Shown: piece by piece, positions 42,041 through 49,595 of the stretch
Position numbering within the stretch: the first letter of the stretch is position 1
Layout: each line of letters begins with the position of its first letter
Source: Chloroflexi bacterium HGW-Chloroflexi-6
GTDB taxonomy: Bacteria; Chloroflexota; Anaerolineae; Anaerolineales; Villigracilaceae
Length of the DNA stretch: 64,000 bases
Reading direction: 5' to 3'
Assembly: GCA_002840685.1 (NCBI GenBank)
Contig: PHBU01000014.1
Span: 62,001 to 126,000, forward strand
Translations under genes and position numbers: made by a program
The notes under the pieces: generated by a model
Seen by the model: the letters and a program-made list of their open reading frames with translations, nothing else
Told to the model about the DNA's origin: nothing
The model's database searches: none

Positions 42041-42062
42041 GAGCGCACCCGGGGGTGCGCTC
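42041..42062 (-). terminator. Terminator after the S1 gene
   Basis: On the minus strand GAGCGCACCC and GGGTGCGCTC with a 2-base loop are followed by TTTATTTA. It ends only 14 bases before the dipeptidase ATG. Confidence 0.8.
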
Positions 42063-42080
42063 TTGCTTTGTGGCTCCGGT

Positions 42081-43310
42081 TTAGCCTTCAGCCTCTTCGT
42101 CACCAAACTCATCATCGAGTTCGGCGGTTAGCGATTTCATGTCGAGGTCTGTATAGGCCGCTGAGTCTACTTTGCGGAGGCTCAAACCAATACGGCGCTG
42201 GTCAGAGTCGATCCGAATAACACGCAAGGTCAGGCTGTCGCCTTCCTTGACTGCTTCTTTGGGATGGTTGATACGGTTTTCTGAAAGTTCAGAAATGTGG
42301 ATCAGGCCTTCGATGTCGCCTTCGAGACGCGCAAACGCGCCGAATTTGGTCAGGCGGGTGATCACACCTTCAGTCAGTTGACCGACCTTGAAACCACCAA
42401 CTTTATCCTGCCAGGGATCTTCCTGGAGGGCTTTGATGGAGAGGCCGATGCGCTTCTTCTCGCGGTCGATGCTGATGATCTTGACCTTGACTTCGTCGCC
42501 AACCTTGAGAACTTCTCCCGGATGCTGGACACGTTCCCAGGAAACCTCGGAAAGGTGAACCAGGCCGTCGGCGCCGTTGATGTTGACAAACGCGCCAAAG
42601 TCAGCAACGCTGGTGACACGGCCGGTGTAGACCTTGCCTTCTTCGAGTTCATCAATAACACGTTCTTTGATCGACTGACGGGTTTCGGGATTGGCCGAAC
42701 GCTCCGAAAGGATCAGGCGGCGGCGAGCGCGGTCAACCTCAATGATACGGACGCTGATGGTTTCGCCGATTTGCTTGGCCCAACGATCGGGTGTATCTCC
42801 CTGAACCTGGGTGCGGCGTGCCATGCCAATTTGAGAGGCGGGCACAAAACCACGCAGACCATGCACCAGGACGATCAGACCGCCCTTGTTGTAGCCTTCA
42901 ACGAGGCCGTCAAAGGTGTCGCCGGTTTCTTGCATCTTTTCGACAACTTCCCAACCCATGGCTTCACGCGCACGAGAATAGGACAAGACCACATTTCCAT
43001 ACTGGTCTTCAGGGTTGACGACGTAGACAGGGATTTCCTGGCCTACTTTGAATGCATCGCGTTCCGACGAAGGAATTTGATCCAGTTCGCGGCCGGTAAT
43101 GACGCCTTCAGATTTCGCGCCAACACTGACAAGAATCTGGGATGAAGAAATGCTGGCTATGACGCCTGTCCGAATTTCACCCTGGCTGGGGAATTCCAAC
43201 CCGGTATCTGACAGCATCAAGGCTTCCATGCTTTCCATCGCGCCATTGCTATCGGGGTTCAGTTCTTCACTGCCCCCGTTGCCCATCGGGGCATTGTTTT
43301 GTTCCATCAT
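42081..43310 (-). CDS. rpsA: 30S ribosomal protein S1
   Basis: A 409-residue protein with four S1 RNA-binding domains in tandem (about 45-115, 130-200, 215-285 and 300-370). Repeated cores are RTGVIASISSSQILVSVG, FDGLVEGYNKGGLIVLVHG, YTGRVTSVADFGAFVNINGA and TEGVITRLTKFGAFARLEGD. Four domains are fewer than the six in E. coli but normal outside Proteobacteria. It helps mRNA binding at the 30S subunit. The N-terminus and C-terminus (ELDDEFGDEEAEG) are acidic. Start ATG 43310 or 43307 (tandem), after TGGAGC. Confidence 0.93.
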   Translation of the reverse strand: MMEQNNAPMGNGGSEELNPDSNGAMESMEALMLSDTGLEFPSQGEIRTGVIASISSSQILVSVGAKSEGVITGRELDQIPSSERDAFKVGQEIPVYVVNPEDQYGNVVLSYSRAREAMGWEVVEKMQETGDTFDGLVEGYNKGGLIVLVHGLRGFVPASQIGMARRTQVQGDTPDRWAKQIGETISVRIIEVDRARRRLILSERSANPETRQSIKERVIDELEEGKVYTGRVTSVADFGAFVNINGADGLVHLSEVSWERVQHPGEVLKVGDEVKVKIISIDREKKRIGLSIKALQEDPWQDKVGGFKVGQLTEGVITRLTKFGAFARLEGDIEGLIHISELSENRINHPKEAVKEGDSLTLRVIRIDSDQRRIGLSLRKVDSAAYTDLDMKSLTAELDDEFGDEEAEG

Positions 43311-43345
43311 AAAGAAATTGCTCCAGTACAAAGAGATTGGGTCTG

Positions 43346-43374
43346 ATTATAAATGTATATTGCAGGCTTGACAA
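43346..43374 (-). promoter_or_regulatory. Promoter of the S1 gene
   Basis: The minus strand has TTGTCA (43374-43369), a 17-base spacer and TATAAT (43351-43346), one of the best promoter matches in the window, about 36 bases before the start codon. Confidence 0.8.
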
Positions 43375-43486
43375 TAGCGAAAATAAGATTGGGATACTCT
43401 GATATACCAACCTGACTAGACATATTATCATTAATGAATGCCAAAGTTCTAGTATTGGGCCAAAATCCCTGGTCGGGATATGCAAA

Positions 43487-43517
43487 AAACAAACAAAACT
43501 GACGATTTTGTTTGTTT
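43487..43517. repeat. A/T-rich inverted repeat upstream of the MFS gene
   Basis: AAACAAACAAAA and its complement (12 bp) with loop CTGACGA lie 47 bases before the MFS start. Low GC makes it a weak RNA hairpin; it could be a regulator-binding site. Confidence 0.5.
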
Positions 43518-43549
43518 CGGCATTCTTCTGCGGCCACAAAAGATCTTGA

Positions 43550-43558
43550 TGATAGAAT
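43550..43558 (+). promoter_or_regulatory. Extended -10 box of the MFS gene
   Basis: TGATAGAAT ends 6 bases before ATG 43565 with no ribosome site, consistent with a leaderless transcript and a possible start of the diterpenoid-type gene run. Confidence 0.45.
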
Positions 43559-43564
43559 CGAAAG

Positions 43565-44788
43565 ATGACAAGGTCTTTTGTGGCTGTGTGGCTCGGACAA
43601 ACCATTTCCATCCTCGGAAGCGGAATGACCTGGTTCGCGCTCACCATTTGGGCCTGGCAAAAAACAGGGCAACCAACCACTCTCTCGACCATTGTTTTTT
43701 TTGCATTCCTGCCGACGGTTTTGTTTACTCCGCTGGCCGGGGTTTTCGTTGACCGCTGGAGTCGCAAGCAGGTTATGCTGCTGAGCGATGCAGCTACCGC
43801 CCTGGGAACATTACTGATTCTGACACTCTACACAACCGATGCGCTGCAAATCTGGCATATTTACATTATCAGCGCCCTGGCCGGTTTTTTTACCGCTTTT
43901 CAATACCCGGCCTATCTGGCCGCTGTGACCACCTTACTGCCAAAAGAGCAATACGGGCGCGCGCAGGGCATGCTGGGCCTGTCACCGGCCCTTTCAGGGA
44001 TACTGGCCCCAATCTTTGCGGCGGGACTCTTGAACAAGATCGGTATGCAAGGGATTATGCTGATCGACCTGGCTACATTTGGGGTTGCCTTGGCAACCCT
44101 GATCTGGGTACGCATCCCCAGTCCGGCCGAGAGCGAGGTTGGGCGCGCCAGCCGCAGCAGCGTTTGGGGGGAGATTGTGTTTGGCTTTAACTATATCCGC
44201 CAACGCAGCGGATTGCGCAGCCTGACATTCCTGTTCATGCTGACGAACTTCTTCCTGGCGATTGGGGCAACCCTGGTCGCACCCCTGATTCTGAGCCAAA
44301 CTGGCAACGACGAGGCGATCCTGGCCTCGGTCCAATCGTTCGGAGCGGTCGGCGGTGTACTGGGCGGCATCATCTTAAGCGTCTGGGGCGGACCAAAACG
44401 CCGGACCCATGGCATTTTCCTGGGCGGGGCCGGGGCCTGTTTGCTGGGGATCACCTGGCTGGGGTTGGGAACAACCTTCCTGCTTTGGGCGGTTGGTAGC
44501 TTCTTTTTTGCTTTTTTCGAGCCGATCGTCGAGGGGGGCAACCTGGCGATCTGGCAAACAAAAGTCGAAGCCGATATTCAGGGGCGGGTTTTTTCGGCCC
44601 GCCAACTGCTGGTGCAAATCCCTTACTTGCTTGGCATCCTTGTTTCAGGGCCACTGGCTGAATACCGGATGGGAATTTCCCCGCTCCTGGTACTGGCAGG
44701 CATCGCCGGTGGGCTTGTCTTCCTATCGGGATATCTTTTCCGATCCGTTCGCAACGTTGAAGATTTAGTGCCAGACCAGGGAGCGTAA
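43565..44788 (+). CDS. Major facilitator superfamily transporter
   Basis: A 407-residue MFS protein of the DHA/enterobactin-exporter-like branch with about 11-12 membrane segments. The A-motif is GVFVDRWSRKQVMLLSD. Other blocks are SALAGFFTAFQYPAYLAAV and LLPKEQYGRAQGMLGLSPAL. These transporters usually export small hydrophobic compounds. The downstream methyltransferase starts 2 bases after the stop. Export of a product of this gene run is a reasonable but unproven guess. Confidence 0.9.
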   Translation: MTRSFVAVWLGQTISILGSGMTWFALTIWAWQKTGQPTTLSTIVFFAFLPTVLFTPLAGVFVDRWSRKQVMLLSDAATALGTLLILTLYTTDALQIWHIYIISALAGFFTAFQYPAYLAAVTTLLPKEQYGRAQGMLGLSPALSGILAPIFAAGLLNKIGMQGIMLIDLATFGVALATLIWVRIPSPAESEVGRASRSSVWGEIVFGFNYIRQRSGLRSLTFLFMLTNFFLAIGATLVAPLILSQTGNDEAILASVQSFGAVGGVLGGIILSVWGGPKRRTHGIFLGGAGACLLGITWLGLGTTFLLWAVGSFFFAFFEPIVEGGNLAIWQTKVEADIQGRVFSARQLLVQIPYLLGILVSGPLAEYRMGISPLLVLAGIAGGLVFLSGYLFRSVRNVEDLVPDQGA

Positions 44789-44790
44789 AG

Positions 44791-45654
44791 ATGTCCGTTG
44801 AAGCAGTGCTCGTAATTTTTTTCGTTCTCCTGGTTCTGGCCGCCGCATACTATTTTGTCGACCGCGAAATTTATTTTTACGAGGGGATGCGCCTCGGGCC
44901 GCGCCTGCAACGCTGGTTGTATGACCGCTGGGCGGCAGATTACGACAAAGGCAAACAAGCCAGCCAGGCCCAGGATGAATCGATGCTGGCCCAGCCCATT
45001 TTGGAAAAACTGGCTGAAATGCCCGAGCCGCTCATTCTTGATCTGGCAACCGGCACGGGCCGGTTAGAACTGGCCTTGTTCCATCTTCAGCCCAGGTTTC
45101 AGGGCAAGATCGTGGCACTCGATATCTCTCCAAAGATGCTTGAGATCGCCTCCCAGAAATTATCCCCATTTCGAGAAAATATCCGCCTGATCCAGTACCT
45201 GAGACTGCCCCTGCCTTTTCCGGATGAAAGCTTCGATGCTGTCTGCTGTCTCGAAGCACTGGAGGTCATGCCCGCCATGGATGAACCGCTCTCGGAACTG
45301 TACCGGGTCCTTCGTCCGGGGGGCCTGCTGGTCACTTCGCGCGGGACGGAAGCTTCGGGACGCAAGGCAAAAATCCGCAGCGCAGAAAATTTCAGCGAAC
45401 TCCTGCGGCGCTTCGGGTTCGAGCAGGTTGAAATCACAGCGTGGTGGAAGTACTTCGACCGGGTTTTTGCAAAAAAGCCGGGGAACGCATCCCCCGTCGG
45501 CCAGCACAACCTGTTTGGTTTGTTGCGCTGCAAGGTCTGCGACAAAATCGAATGGCAGGAAAATCCCAAAGAAGTGCTTTGCCGATCTTGCGGCACAAAA
45601 TATGCTTACTCTGACGAGAAAATCCTGATCTTTGAAATTGATCGCAAGGAGTAG
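44791..45654 (+). CDS. Membrane-anchored SAM methyltransferase with zinc ribbon
   Basis: A 287-residue protein. Residues 1-22 form a membrane anchor (VLVIFFVLLVLAAAYYF). The class I SAM-binding motif is LILDLATGTGRLELALF (about 85-101), followed by KIVALDISPKMLEIA, FDAVCCLEALEVMP and LRPGGLLVTSRGTE. The C-terminus has a small ribbon with two CxxC pairs (CKVCDKI, CRSCGTK). The combination suggests methylation of a membrane-associated lipid or prenyl substrate. It shares a transcript with the MFS gene. Confidence 0.85.
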   Translation: MSVEAVLVIFFVLLVLAAAYYFVDREIYFYEGMRLGPRLQRWLYDRWAADYDKGKQASQAQDESMLAQPILEKLAEMPEPLILDLATGTGRLELALFHLQPRFQGKIVALDISPKMLEIASQKLSPFRENIRLIQYLRLPLPFPDESFDAVCCLEALEVMPAMDEPLSELYRVLRPGGLLVTSRGTEASGRKAKIRSAENFSELLRRFGFEQVEITAWWKYFDRVFAKKPGNASPVGQHNLFGLLRCKVCDKIEWQENPKEVLCRSCGTKYAYSDEKILIFEIDRKE

Positions 45655-45695
45655 AAATTTGGGCTGTTTTGAGCGTTAAAAATAAGCGTATGTGT

Positions 45696-45701
45696 TATAA
45701 A
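45696..45701 (+). promoter_or_regulatory. -10-like box of the transferase gene at 45707
   Basis: GTTATAAAATACTATG places a TATAAA box 5 bases before ATG 45707 with no ribosome site. A secondary promoter for the lower operon is likely. Confidence 0.4.
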
Positions 45702-45706
45702 ATACT

Positions 45707-46759
45707 ATGCATGAAATGTCATCCACCGTCAATTTAAGGCTAAAAACCTGCTTTCATATTCAAGAGATCGAGGCTGGTCTTTGGAATAAAATCGGCCGGG
45801 AAGATGCTTTTCAAAGTTATCAATGGTATTTTTATGCCGAAAAAGTAATGGTTGATTGCAGGCCATTCTACATTCTGGCCTATGATAATGAAGAACTGGT
45901 CGGGCGAGCCACATTTTATCTTGTGCCCTCTGAACCGCTTCCGATTCAACCCATCTTTCTGCGCAATATTGCACAACAAATTTTTCGACGCTGGCCGCTG
46001 TTCATCTGCCGAACACCGCTGGCCGGGCTTTCAGGTTTTGTTTTATCTGAGCAGGCCGATCGTGATGAGATGCTGGCGAAGATTTCGTCAGCGGCCCTGG
46101 CACAGGCGCGTGAATGGAAATCATCTTTTCTGTTTTTTGATTTTGTTGAACAAGAATTAACGCTTCTGCCCGGATGGAAGCCGCGCTTCAAGTCGATGAT
46201 GGTGAGTGAACCCGGGACACTCATGAAGTTATCCAGCCCGGATTTCGAAAGTTATATCTCTGGTCTCGGCAAAGACGAACGTTACCATTACCGGCGTATC
46301 CAGCGCAAGGCGCAGGAGTTGGGGATTGTTGTTGAGAGACACACCTCCGCAACAGACCTGGATGAGGCTCTGGCGTTGATCCGCAAGGTTGAGGCTAAGC
46401 ACACATCCACACCCGTACCATGGACTCGCGCTTTGCTGGAGAATCTCAACCTGGTAGAGGGAACGTGGCTCACCGCCCGCATCGAGAATCGTCTGGTCGG
46501 CTGCGGGCTGGCGCTCAGAGACAATGGCGCGCAGATCAACACCGCCCTGGGATTGGCCGATGATGTGCCATACGTTTATTTTGCGCTTTTGTACGAAAGT
46601 TTGCGCCTGGCATTTGAAAACAACGCGCGCCTGGTACGGCTTGGAAGCGGCGCGTATGATGTTAAGAAACATCTGGGTTTTCAGGTTGAAACCAACAATT
46701 ACGTTATGGCCGCTTCTCCAAATTCAGCTTTGCAACGACTGATCGATAGGATGGCATAA
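45707..46759 (+). CDS. FemAB/GNAT-like acyltransferase
   Basis: A 350-residue protein with the double-GNAT layout of the FemAB/Acetyltransf_6 group. The N-terminal half has YFYLV-type strands (VGRATFYLVPSEPLP). The C-terminal half has LGKDERYHYRRIQRKAQELG, ALALIRKVEAKH, RIENRLVGCGLALRDNG and LVRLGSGAYDVKKHLGFQ. Such enzymes transfer aminoacyl or acyl groups to peptidoglycan, lipids or extracellular polymers. The start could also be ATG 45716. Its stop is immediately followed by the next ATG (TAAATG), so the genes are coupled. Confidence 0.8.
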   Translation: MHEMSSTVNLRLKTCFHIQEIEAGLWNKIGREDAFQSYQWYFYAEKVMVDCRPFYILAYDNEELVGRATFYLVPSEPLPIQPIFLRNIAQQIFRRWPLFICRTPLAGLSGFVLSEQADRDEMLAKISSAALAQAREWKSSFLFFDFVEQELTLLPGWKPRFKSMMVSEPGTLMKLSSPDFESYISGLGKDERYHYRRIQRKAQELGIVVERHTSATDLDEALALIRKVEAKHTSTPVPWTRALLENLNLVEGTWLTARIENRLVGCGLALRDNGAQINTALGLADDVPYVYFALLYESLRLAFENNARLVRLGSGAYDVKKHLGFQVETNNYVMAASPNSALQRLIDRMA

Positions 46760-47338
46760 ATGATTACAGGAAGTTCCCTTAGCGCCTTACTCGCCGTGGT
46801 GGTGATTGCGTTTTTTGTCATGGATTTTTATTTCATGCTGCGCTATGACCGTGACCGGCTGTCTGGAAAAGGCTGGTCGTGGGACTATACTTTGCTTGTT
46901 GTGGGGCTGGGGCTGGCGGTTGTGCTTCAGCCCATTTTTTTTCCTTCGATCGGCCTGGTTACCGGACAAGGCTGGGGATTGGCCTTACAGATGAGCGGCA
47001 TGGTGCTGACCATCTTGTCTTTTGTCATTCACATCTGGTCGCGCTTGCACTTGCAAAAATTTTATGCCGAAAGAGTGGAAGTTCAGTCTGACCACAAAGT
47101 GATCGAGACCGGCCCATATGGTTTGGTTCGACACCCGCTGGTCACATCTTTCTTTATGCTGGGAACAGGCGTTTTCCTGCTGGCTCCCGCCCTGACAACG
47201 CTGGCCGCCATGGCTTACGTTTACTGGGATTTCAGCCGCGCGGCGAGGCAGGAAGAAGAACTGCTCAGCAAAACCTTGCCCAGCTATCAAGACTACATGA
47301 AACGTGTGCCAAAGTTCTTGCCACGCTTGAAAAAATAG
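46760..47338 (+). CDS. Isoprenylcysteine carboxyl methyltransferase (ICMT)-like membrane protein
   Basis: A 192-residue integral membrane protein of the ICMT/PEMT type. The C-terminal SAM-binding motif is VIETGPYGLVRHPLVTSFF with the RHP signature and the terminal RAARQEEELLSKTLPSYQDYMKRV with a conserved Glu pair, after three to four hydrophobic segments. Bacterial members methylate small lipids, isoprenoid-related acids or unknown targets. Its place directly upstream of diterpene genes fits O-methylation of a terpenoid or lipid (inference). Confidence 0.85.
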   Translation: MITGSSLSALLAVVVIAFFVMDFYFMLRYDRDRLSGKGWSWDYTLLVVGLGLAVVLQPIFFPSIGLVTGQGWGLALQMSGMVLTILSFVIHIWSRLHLQKFYAERVEVQSDHKVIETGPYGLVRHPLVTSFFMLGTGVFLLAPALTTLAAMAYVYWDFSRAARQEEELLSKTLPSYQDYMKRVPKFLPRLKK

Positions 47339-47351
47339 GAACTGTCAACTC

Positions 47352-48668
47352 ATGGAATCGTTGCGCCAGGCTTGGTCAAAATCAAAGTGGTATCGTTTTG
47401 CCCTGATTGCGGCAATCGTATGGTTCGTTTTGCGTTTGCTGATTCAAATCATTTACGCAAGCGGCGCGATGCCAGAATTAACCGGTGAGGATGGTTTGCC
47501 CGCGGATCTGCCCGTTTACATCGGGGCGGCCCAAAAATTCACGCTGGGGCAGCATCTGTATCCGCAAGACCTGAGCGACTCAACCTTTCATTACCCCTAC
47601 TCGCCTCCTTTTGCGATGTTGTCCACCTTCCTGTTATGGTTCCCGGCTCGCTGGATCGCGCTGGGAGGTACTCTGCTGTGCGTTGTTGCATATGCCTTGC
47701 TGTATTTCAAGTGGATGCAAATTTTCAAACAACTATCCCTGCCAGATGTTGTGGAAAAAATGGCGTATACCCTGCCTGTCTGGTTGATCTTCTCTGCATT
47801 TTGGGGGGTCGTTGTTTACGTAAATATCGGAATTTTGGTAGCGCTCGTGGCCACTCTGTTGATCGAAAACATCCTGAAAGAACGCCTGGGCTGGTCAGCG
47901 GCGCTGGTTTCTTTTTTGCTGATCTCAAAAGTTATGTGGATTTTCCCACTGGCCTTGCCTTTACTGCTCGGGCGGCACAAATTTTTTCTAAAACTACTGG
48001 GCCTTGCCACACTGTTCTATGCCGGGTTGGTCGGCCTGAGCATGTTGGTTGCTGGCCCCGCTTACATCCTGGCTCAGTATCCGCAGTATTTTATCCACCT
48101 GCAGCGGATTGCCAGCGAATTTCCCTGGCACGTTCGGGATACAATCCCCTTTTTGGGATACAACCATTCCATCAAACAGTTTCTCGTTTTTGTTCTGGGC
48201 CTCCAGCCCTGGGTTTTACAACTGGCAACCATTATTAAGGTACTGATCCTACTGCCCTTTGCGCTGGTCTGCTGGCGCTTGTTCCGCACGAAGGGTTTGG
48301 CCGCATCATCCATGCTTCAGGTAGGGTTGGCCTTTGCGCTGTATCTGGGGGCCTTCATCTGGCTGGATATTGTTTGGGAAGTGCTGCTTGGAATTGCCAT
48401 ATTTCCTTTCGTTCTTTCGATATTGGAAAAGAAATGGCAAAAAGCACTGGTCTGGGCTGTTTTCCTGCTCTATGCGCTGGTCGATGTCATTCAGTTTTTT
48501 AGTTACATGATCGGCGGCGACAGCGTGGTGGTCATGCAAGGCGCATATGTTTTGACCGATCCCAGCCTGCATTTTCCGCTGACCATGGCGGTTATCCTGT
48601 TGTTCTATGTCATCATTACCCGTAAGTTGTGGCAATTGCTTCCGACATTGTCAAAATCAAAATCCTAA
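47352..48668 (+). CDS. GT87-like (DUF2029) polytopic membrane protein
   Basis: A 438-residue protein with about ten membrane segments. The periplasmic loop after helix 1 contains DLPVYIGAAQKFTLGQHLYP and STFHYPYSPPFAMLSTF, the pattern of GT-C mannosyltransferases of the GT87/DUF2029 family (polyprenyl-phosphate sugar donors). Sugar specificity cannot be told. Start ATG 47352, 13 bases after the previous stop. Confidence 0.8.
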   Translation: MESLRQAWSKSKWYRFALIAAIVWFVLRLLIQIIYASGAMPELTGEDGLPADLPVYIGAAQKFTLGQHLYPQDLSDSTFHYPYSPPFAMLSTFLLWFPARWIALGGTLLCVVAYALLYFKWMQIFKQLSLPDVVEKMAYTLPVWLIFSAFWGVVVYVNIGILVALVATLLIENILKERLGWSAALVSFLLISKVMWIFPLALPLLLGRHKFFLKLLGLATLFYAGLVGLSMLVAGPAYILAQYPQYFIHLQRIASEFPWHVRDTIPFLGYNHSIKQFLVFVLGLQPWVLQLATIIKVLILLPFALVCWRLFRTKGLAASSMLQVGLAFALYLGAFIWLDIVWEVLLGIAIFPFVLSILEKKWQKALVWAVFLLYALVDVIQFFSYMIGGDSVVVMQGAYVLTDPSLHFPLTMAVILLFYVIITRKLWQLLPTLSKSKS

Positions 48669-48687
48669 CGAGGCAGGCCTTAAAAAC

Positions 48688-49590
48688 ATGGACATCAAAA
48701 CCTTTCTAAAACTACCTACCGAAGAAGTTGCAAAGATTGTCCGCGCACACGGACCAAAAGTATGCGTATTTCCCATCAACGGAACCCGGCGCTGGTTTTT
48801 GATGGAAAACGAGCGCTCTTCTGATGATTATGCCTCCGCGTACTTGTCCGCAATCATTGAAAACCATATTGGCCTTTATAAATTATTTTTTGAGCATGGC
48901 ATAGAAACACTGCTGACGCCCGCCCTGGGCACTGACTTATGGGAAAGAGGCGATGAGTATGTTCAGATGGTGGCCGAGGGCTTTGCTGCGTTGGCGAACC
49001 ACCCTGAGTTCATCGAATTTTTTGATCAATACCAGGTAAGAGCAAATTTCTACGGAGACTATCGAAAGTTTCTATCCAAAACAAACTATTCCCATTTGCT
49101 GGACACCTTCGATGCAGTAAAAGAAAAAACTGCACAAAACGATCAATACAAGTTGTTTTTTGGTTTATTTGCCAGTGATGCAACAGAGTCTGTTGCCGAG
49201 CTTTCCGTGGCCTATTACCAACAGCACGGGGTTATTCCAAACAAGCAAAAAATAATAGAGTTATATTACGGCGAGTATGTGCACCCCGTAAGCTTTTTTG
49301 TTGGGTTCGATAAGTTCAGCGCTTATGACATGCCCTTGCTGGCATCCGGTTTCGAAGATCTGTATTTCACAGTCAGCCCCTCGGCATATCTTTCACAGAA
49401 TCAGTTACGAGAAATACTATTTGACCATATTTATTCAAGATCAGTGGAGGAACCGGATTATTTGGAAATGTCCGAGGATGCCTGGGAAAGTATGAAAACT
49501 TTTTATAAAGTTTATCGTGAGACCACCCTGGGGATAGGCGTTATTAAAGACGGTATCTGGTATCCCAAGCTGCCAAATGGACAGGAATAA
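48688..49590 (+). CDS. Rv3378c-like diterpene synthase (cis-prenyltransferase fold)
   Basis: A 300-residue homologue of M. tuberculosis Rv3378c (tuberculosinyl transferase, 296 residues) and, by family, of the Herpetosiphon kolavelool synthase. Matching blocks run end to end: EIVRxxGPKVxVFP, NGTRRWF, LFEHGIET, FYGDYRKFL, FASDATESVAELS, IELYYGEYV, DLYFTVSPSAYL, LFDHIYSR and GVIKDGIWY. It should turn a bicyclic diterpenyl diphosphate into an alcohol, hydrocarbon or nucleoside adduct. The catalytic Asp34 of Rv3378c (DGTRRW) is Asn31 here (codon 48778-48780), while the Tyr51 equivalent is kept (DDY, Tyr48). Altered chemistry is likely. The cyclase gene follows after 5 bases. Confidence 0.93.
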   Translation: MDIKTFLKLPTEEVAKIVRAHGPKVCVFPINGTRRWFLMENERSSDDYASAYLSAIIENHIGLYKLFFEHGIETLLTPALGTDLWERGDEYVQMVAEGFAALANHPEFIEFFDQYQVRANFYGDYRKFLSKTNYSHLLDTFDAVKEKTAQNDQYKLFFGLFASDATESVAELSVAYYQQHGVIPNKQKIIELYYGEYVHPVSFFVGFDKFSAYDMPLLASGFEDLYFTVSPSAYLSQNQLREILFDHIYSRSVEEPDYLEMSEDAWESMKTFYKVYRETTLGIGVIKDGIWYPKLPNGQE

Positions 49591-49595
49591 CGATC

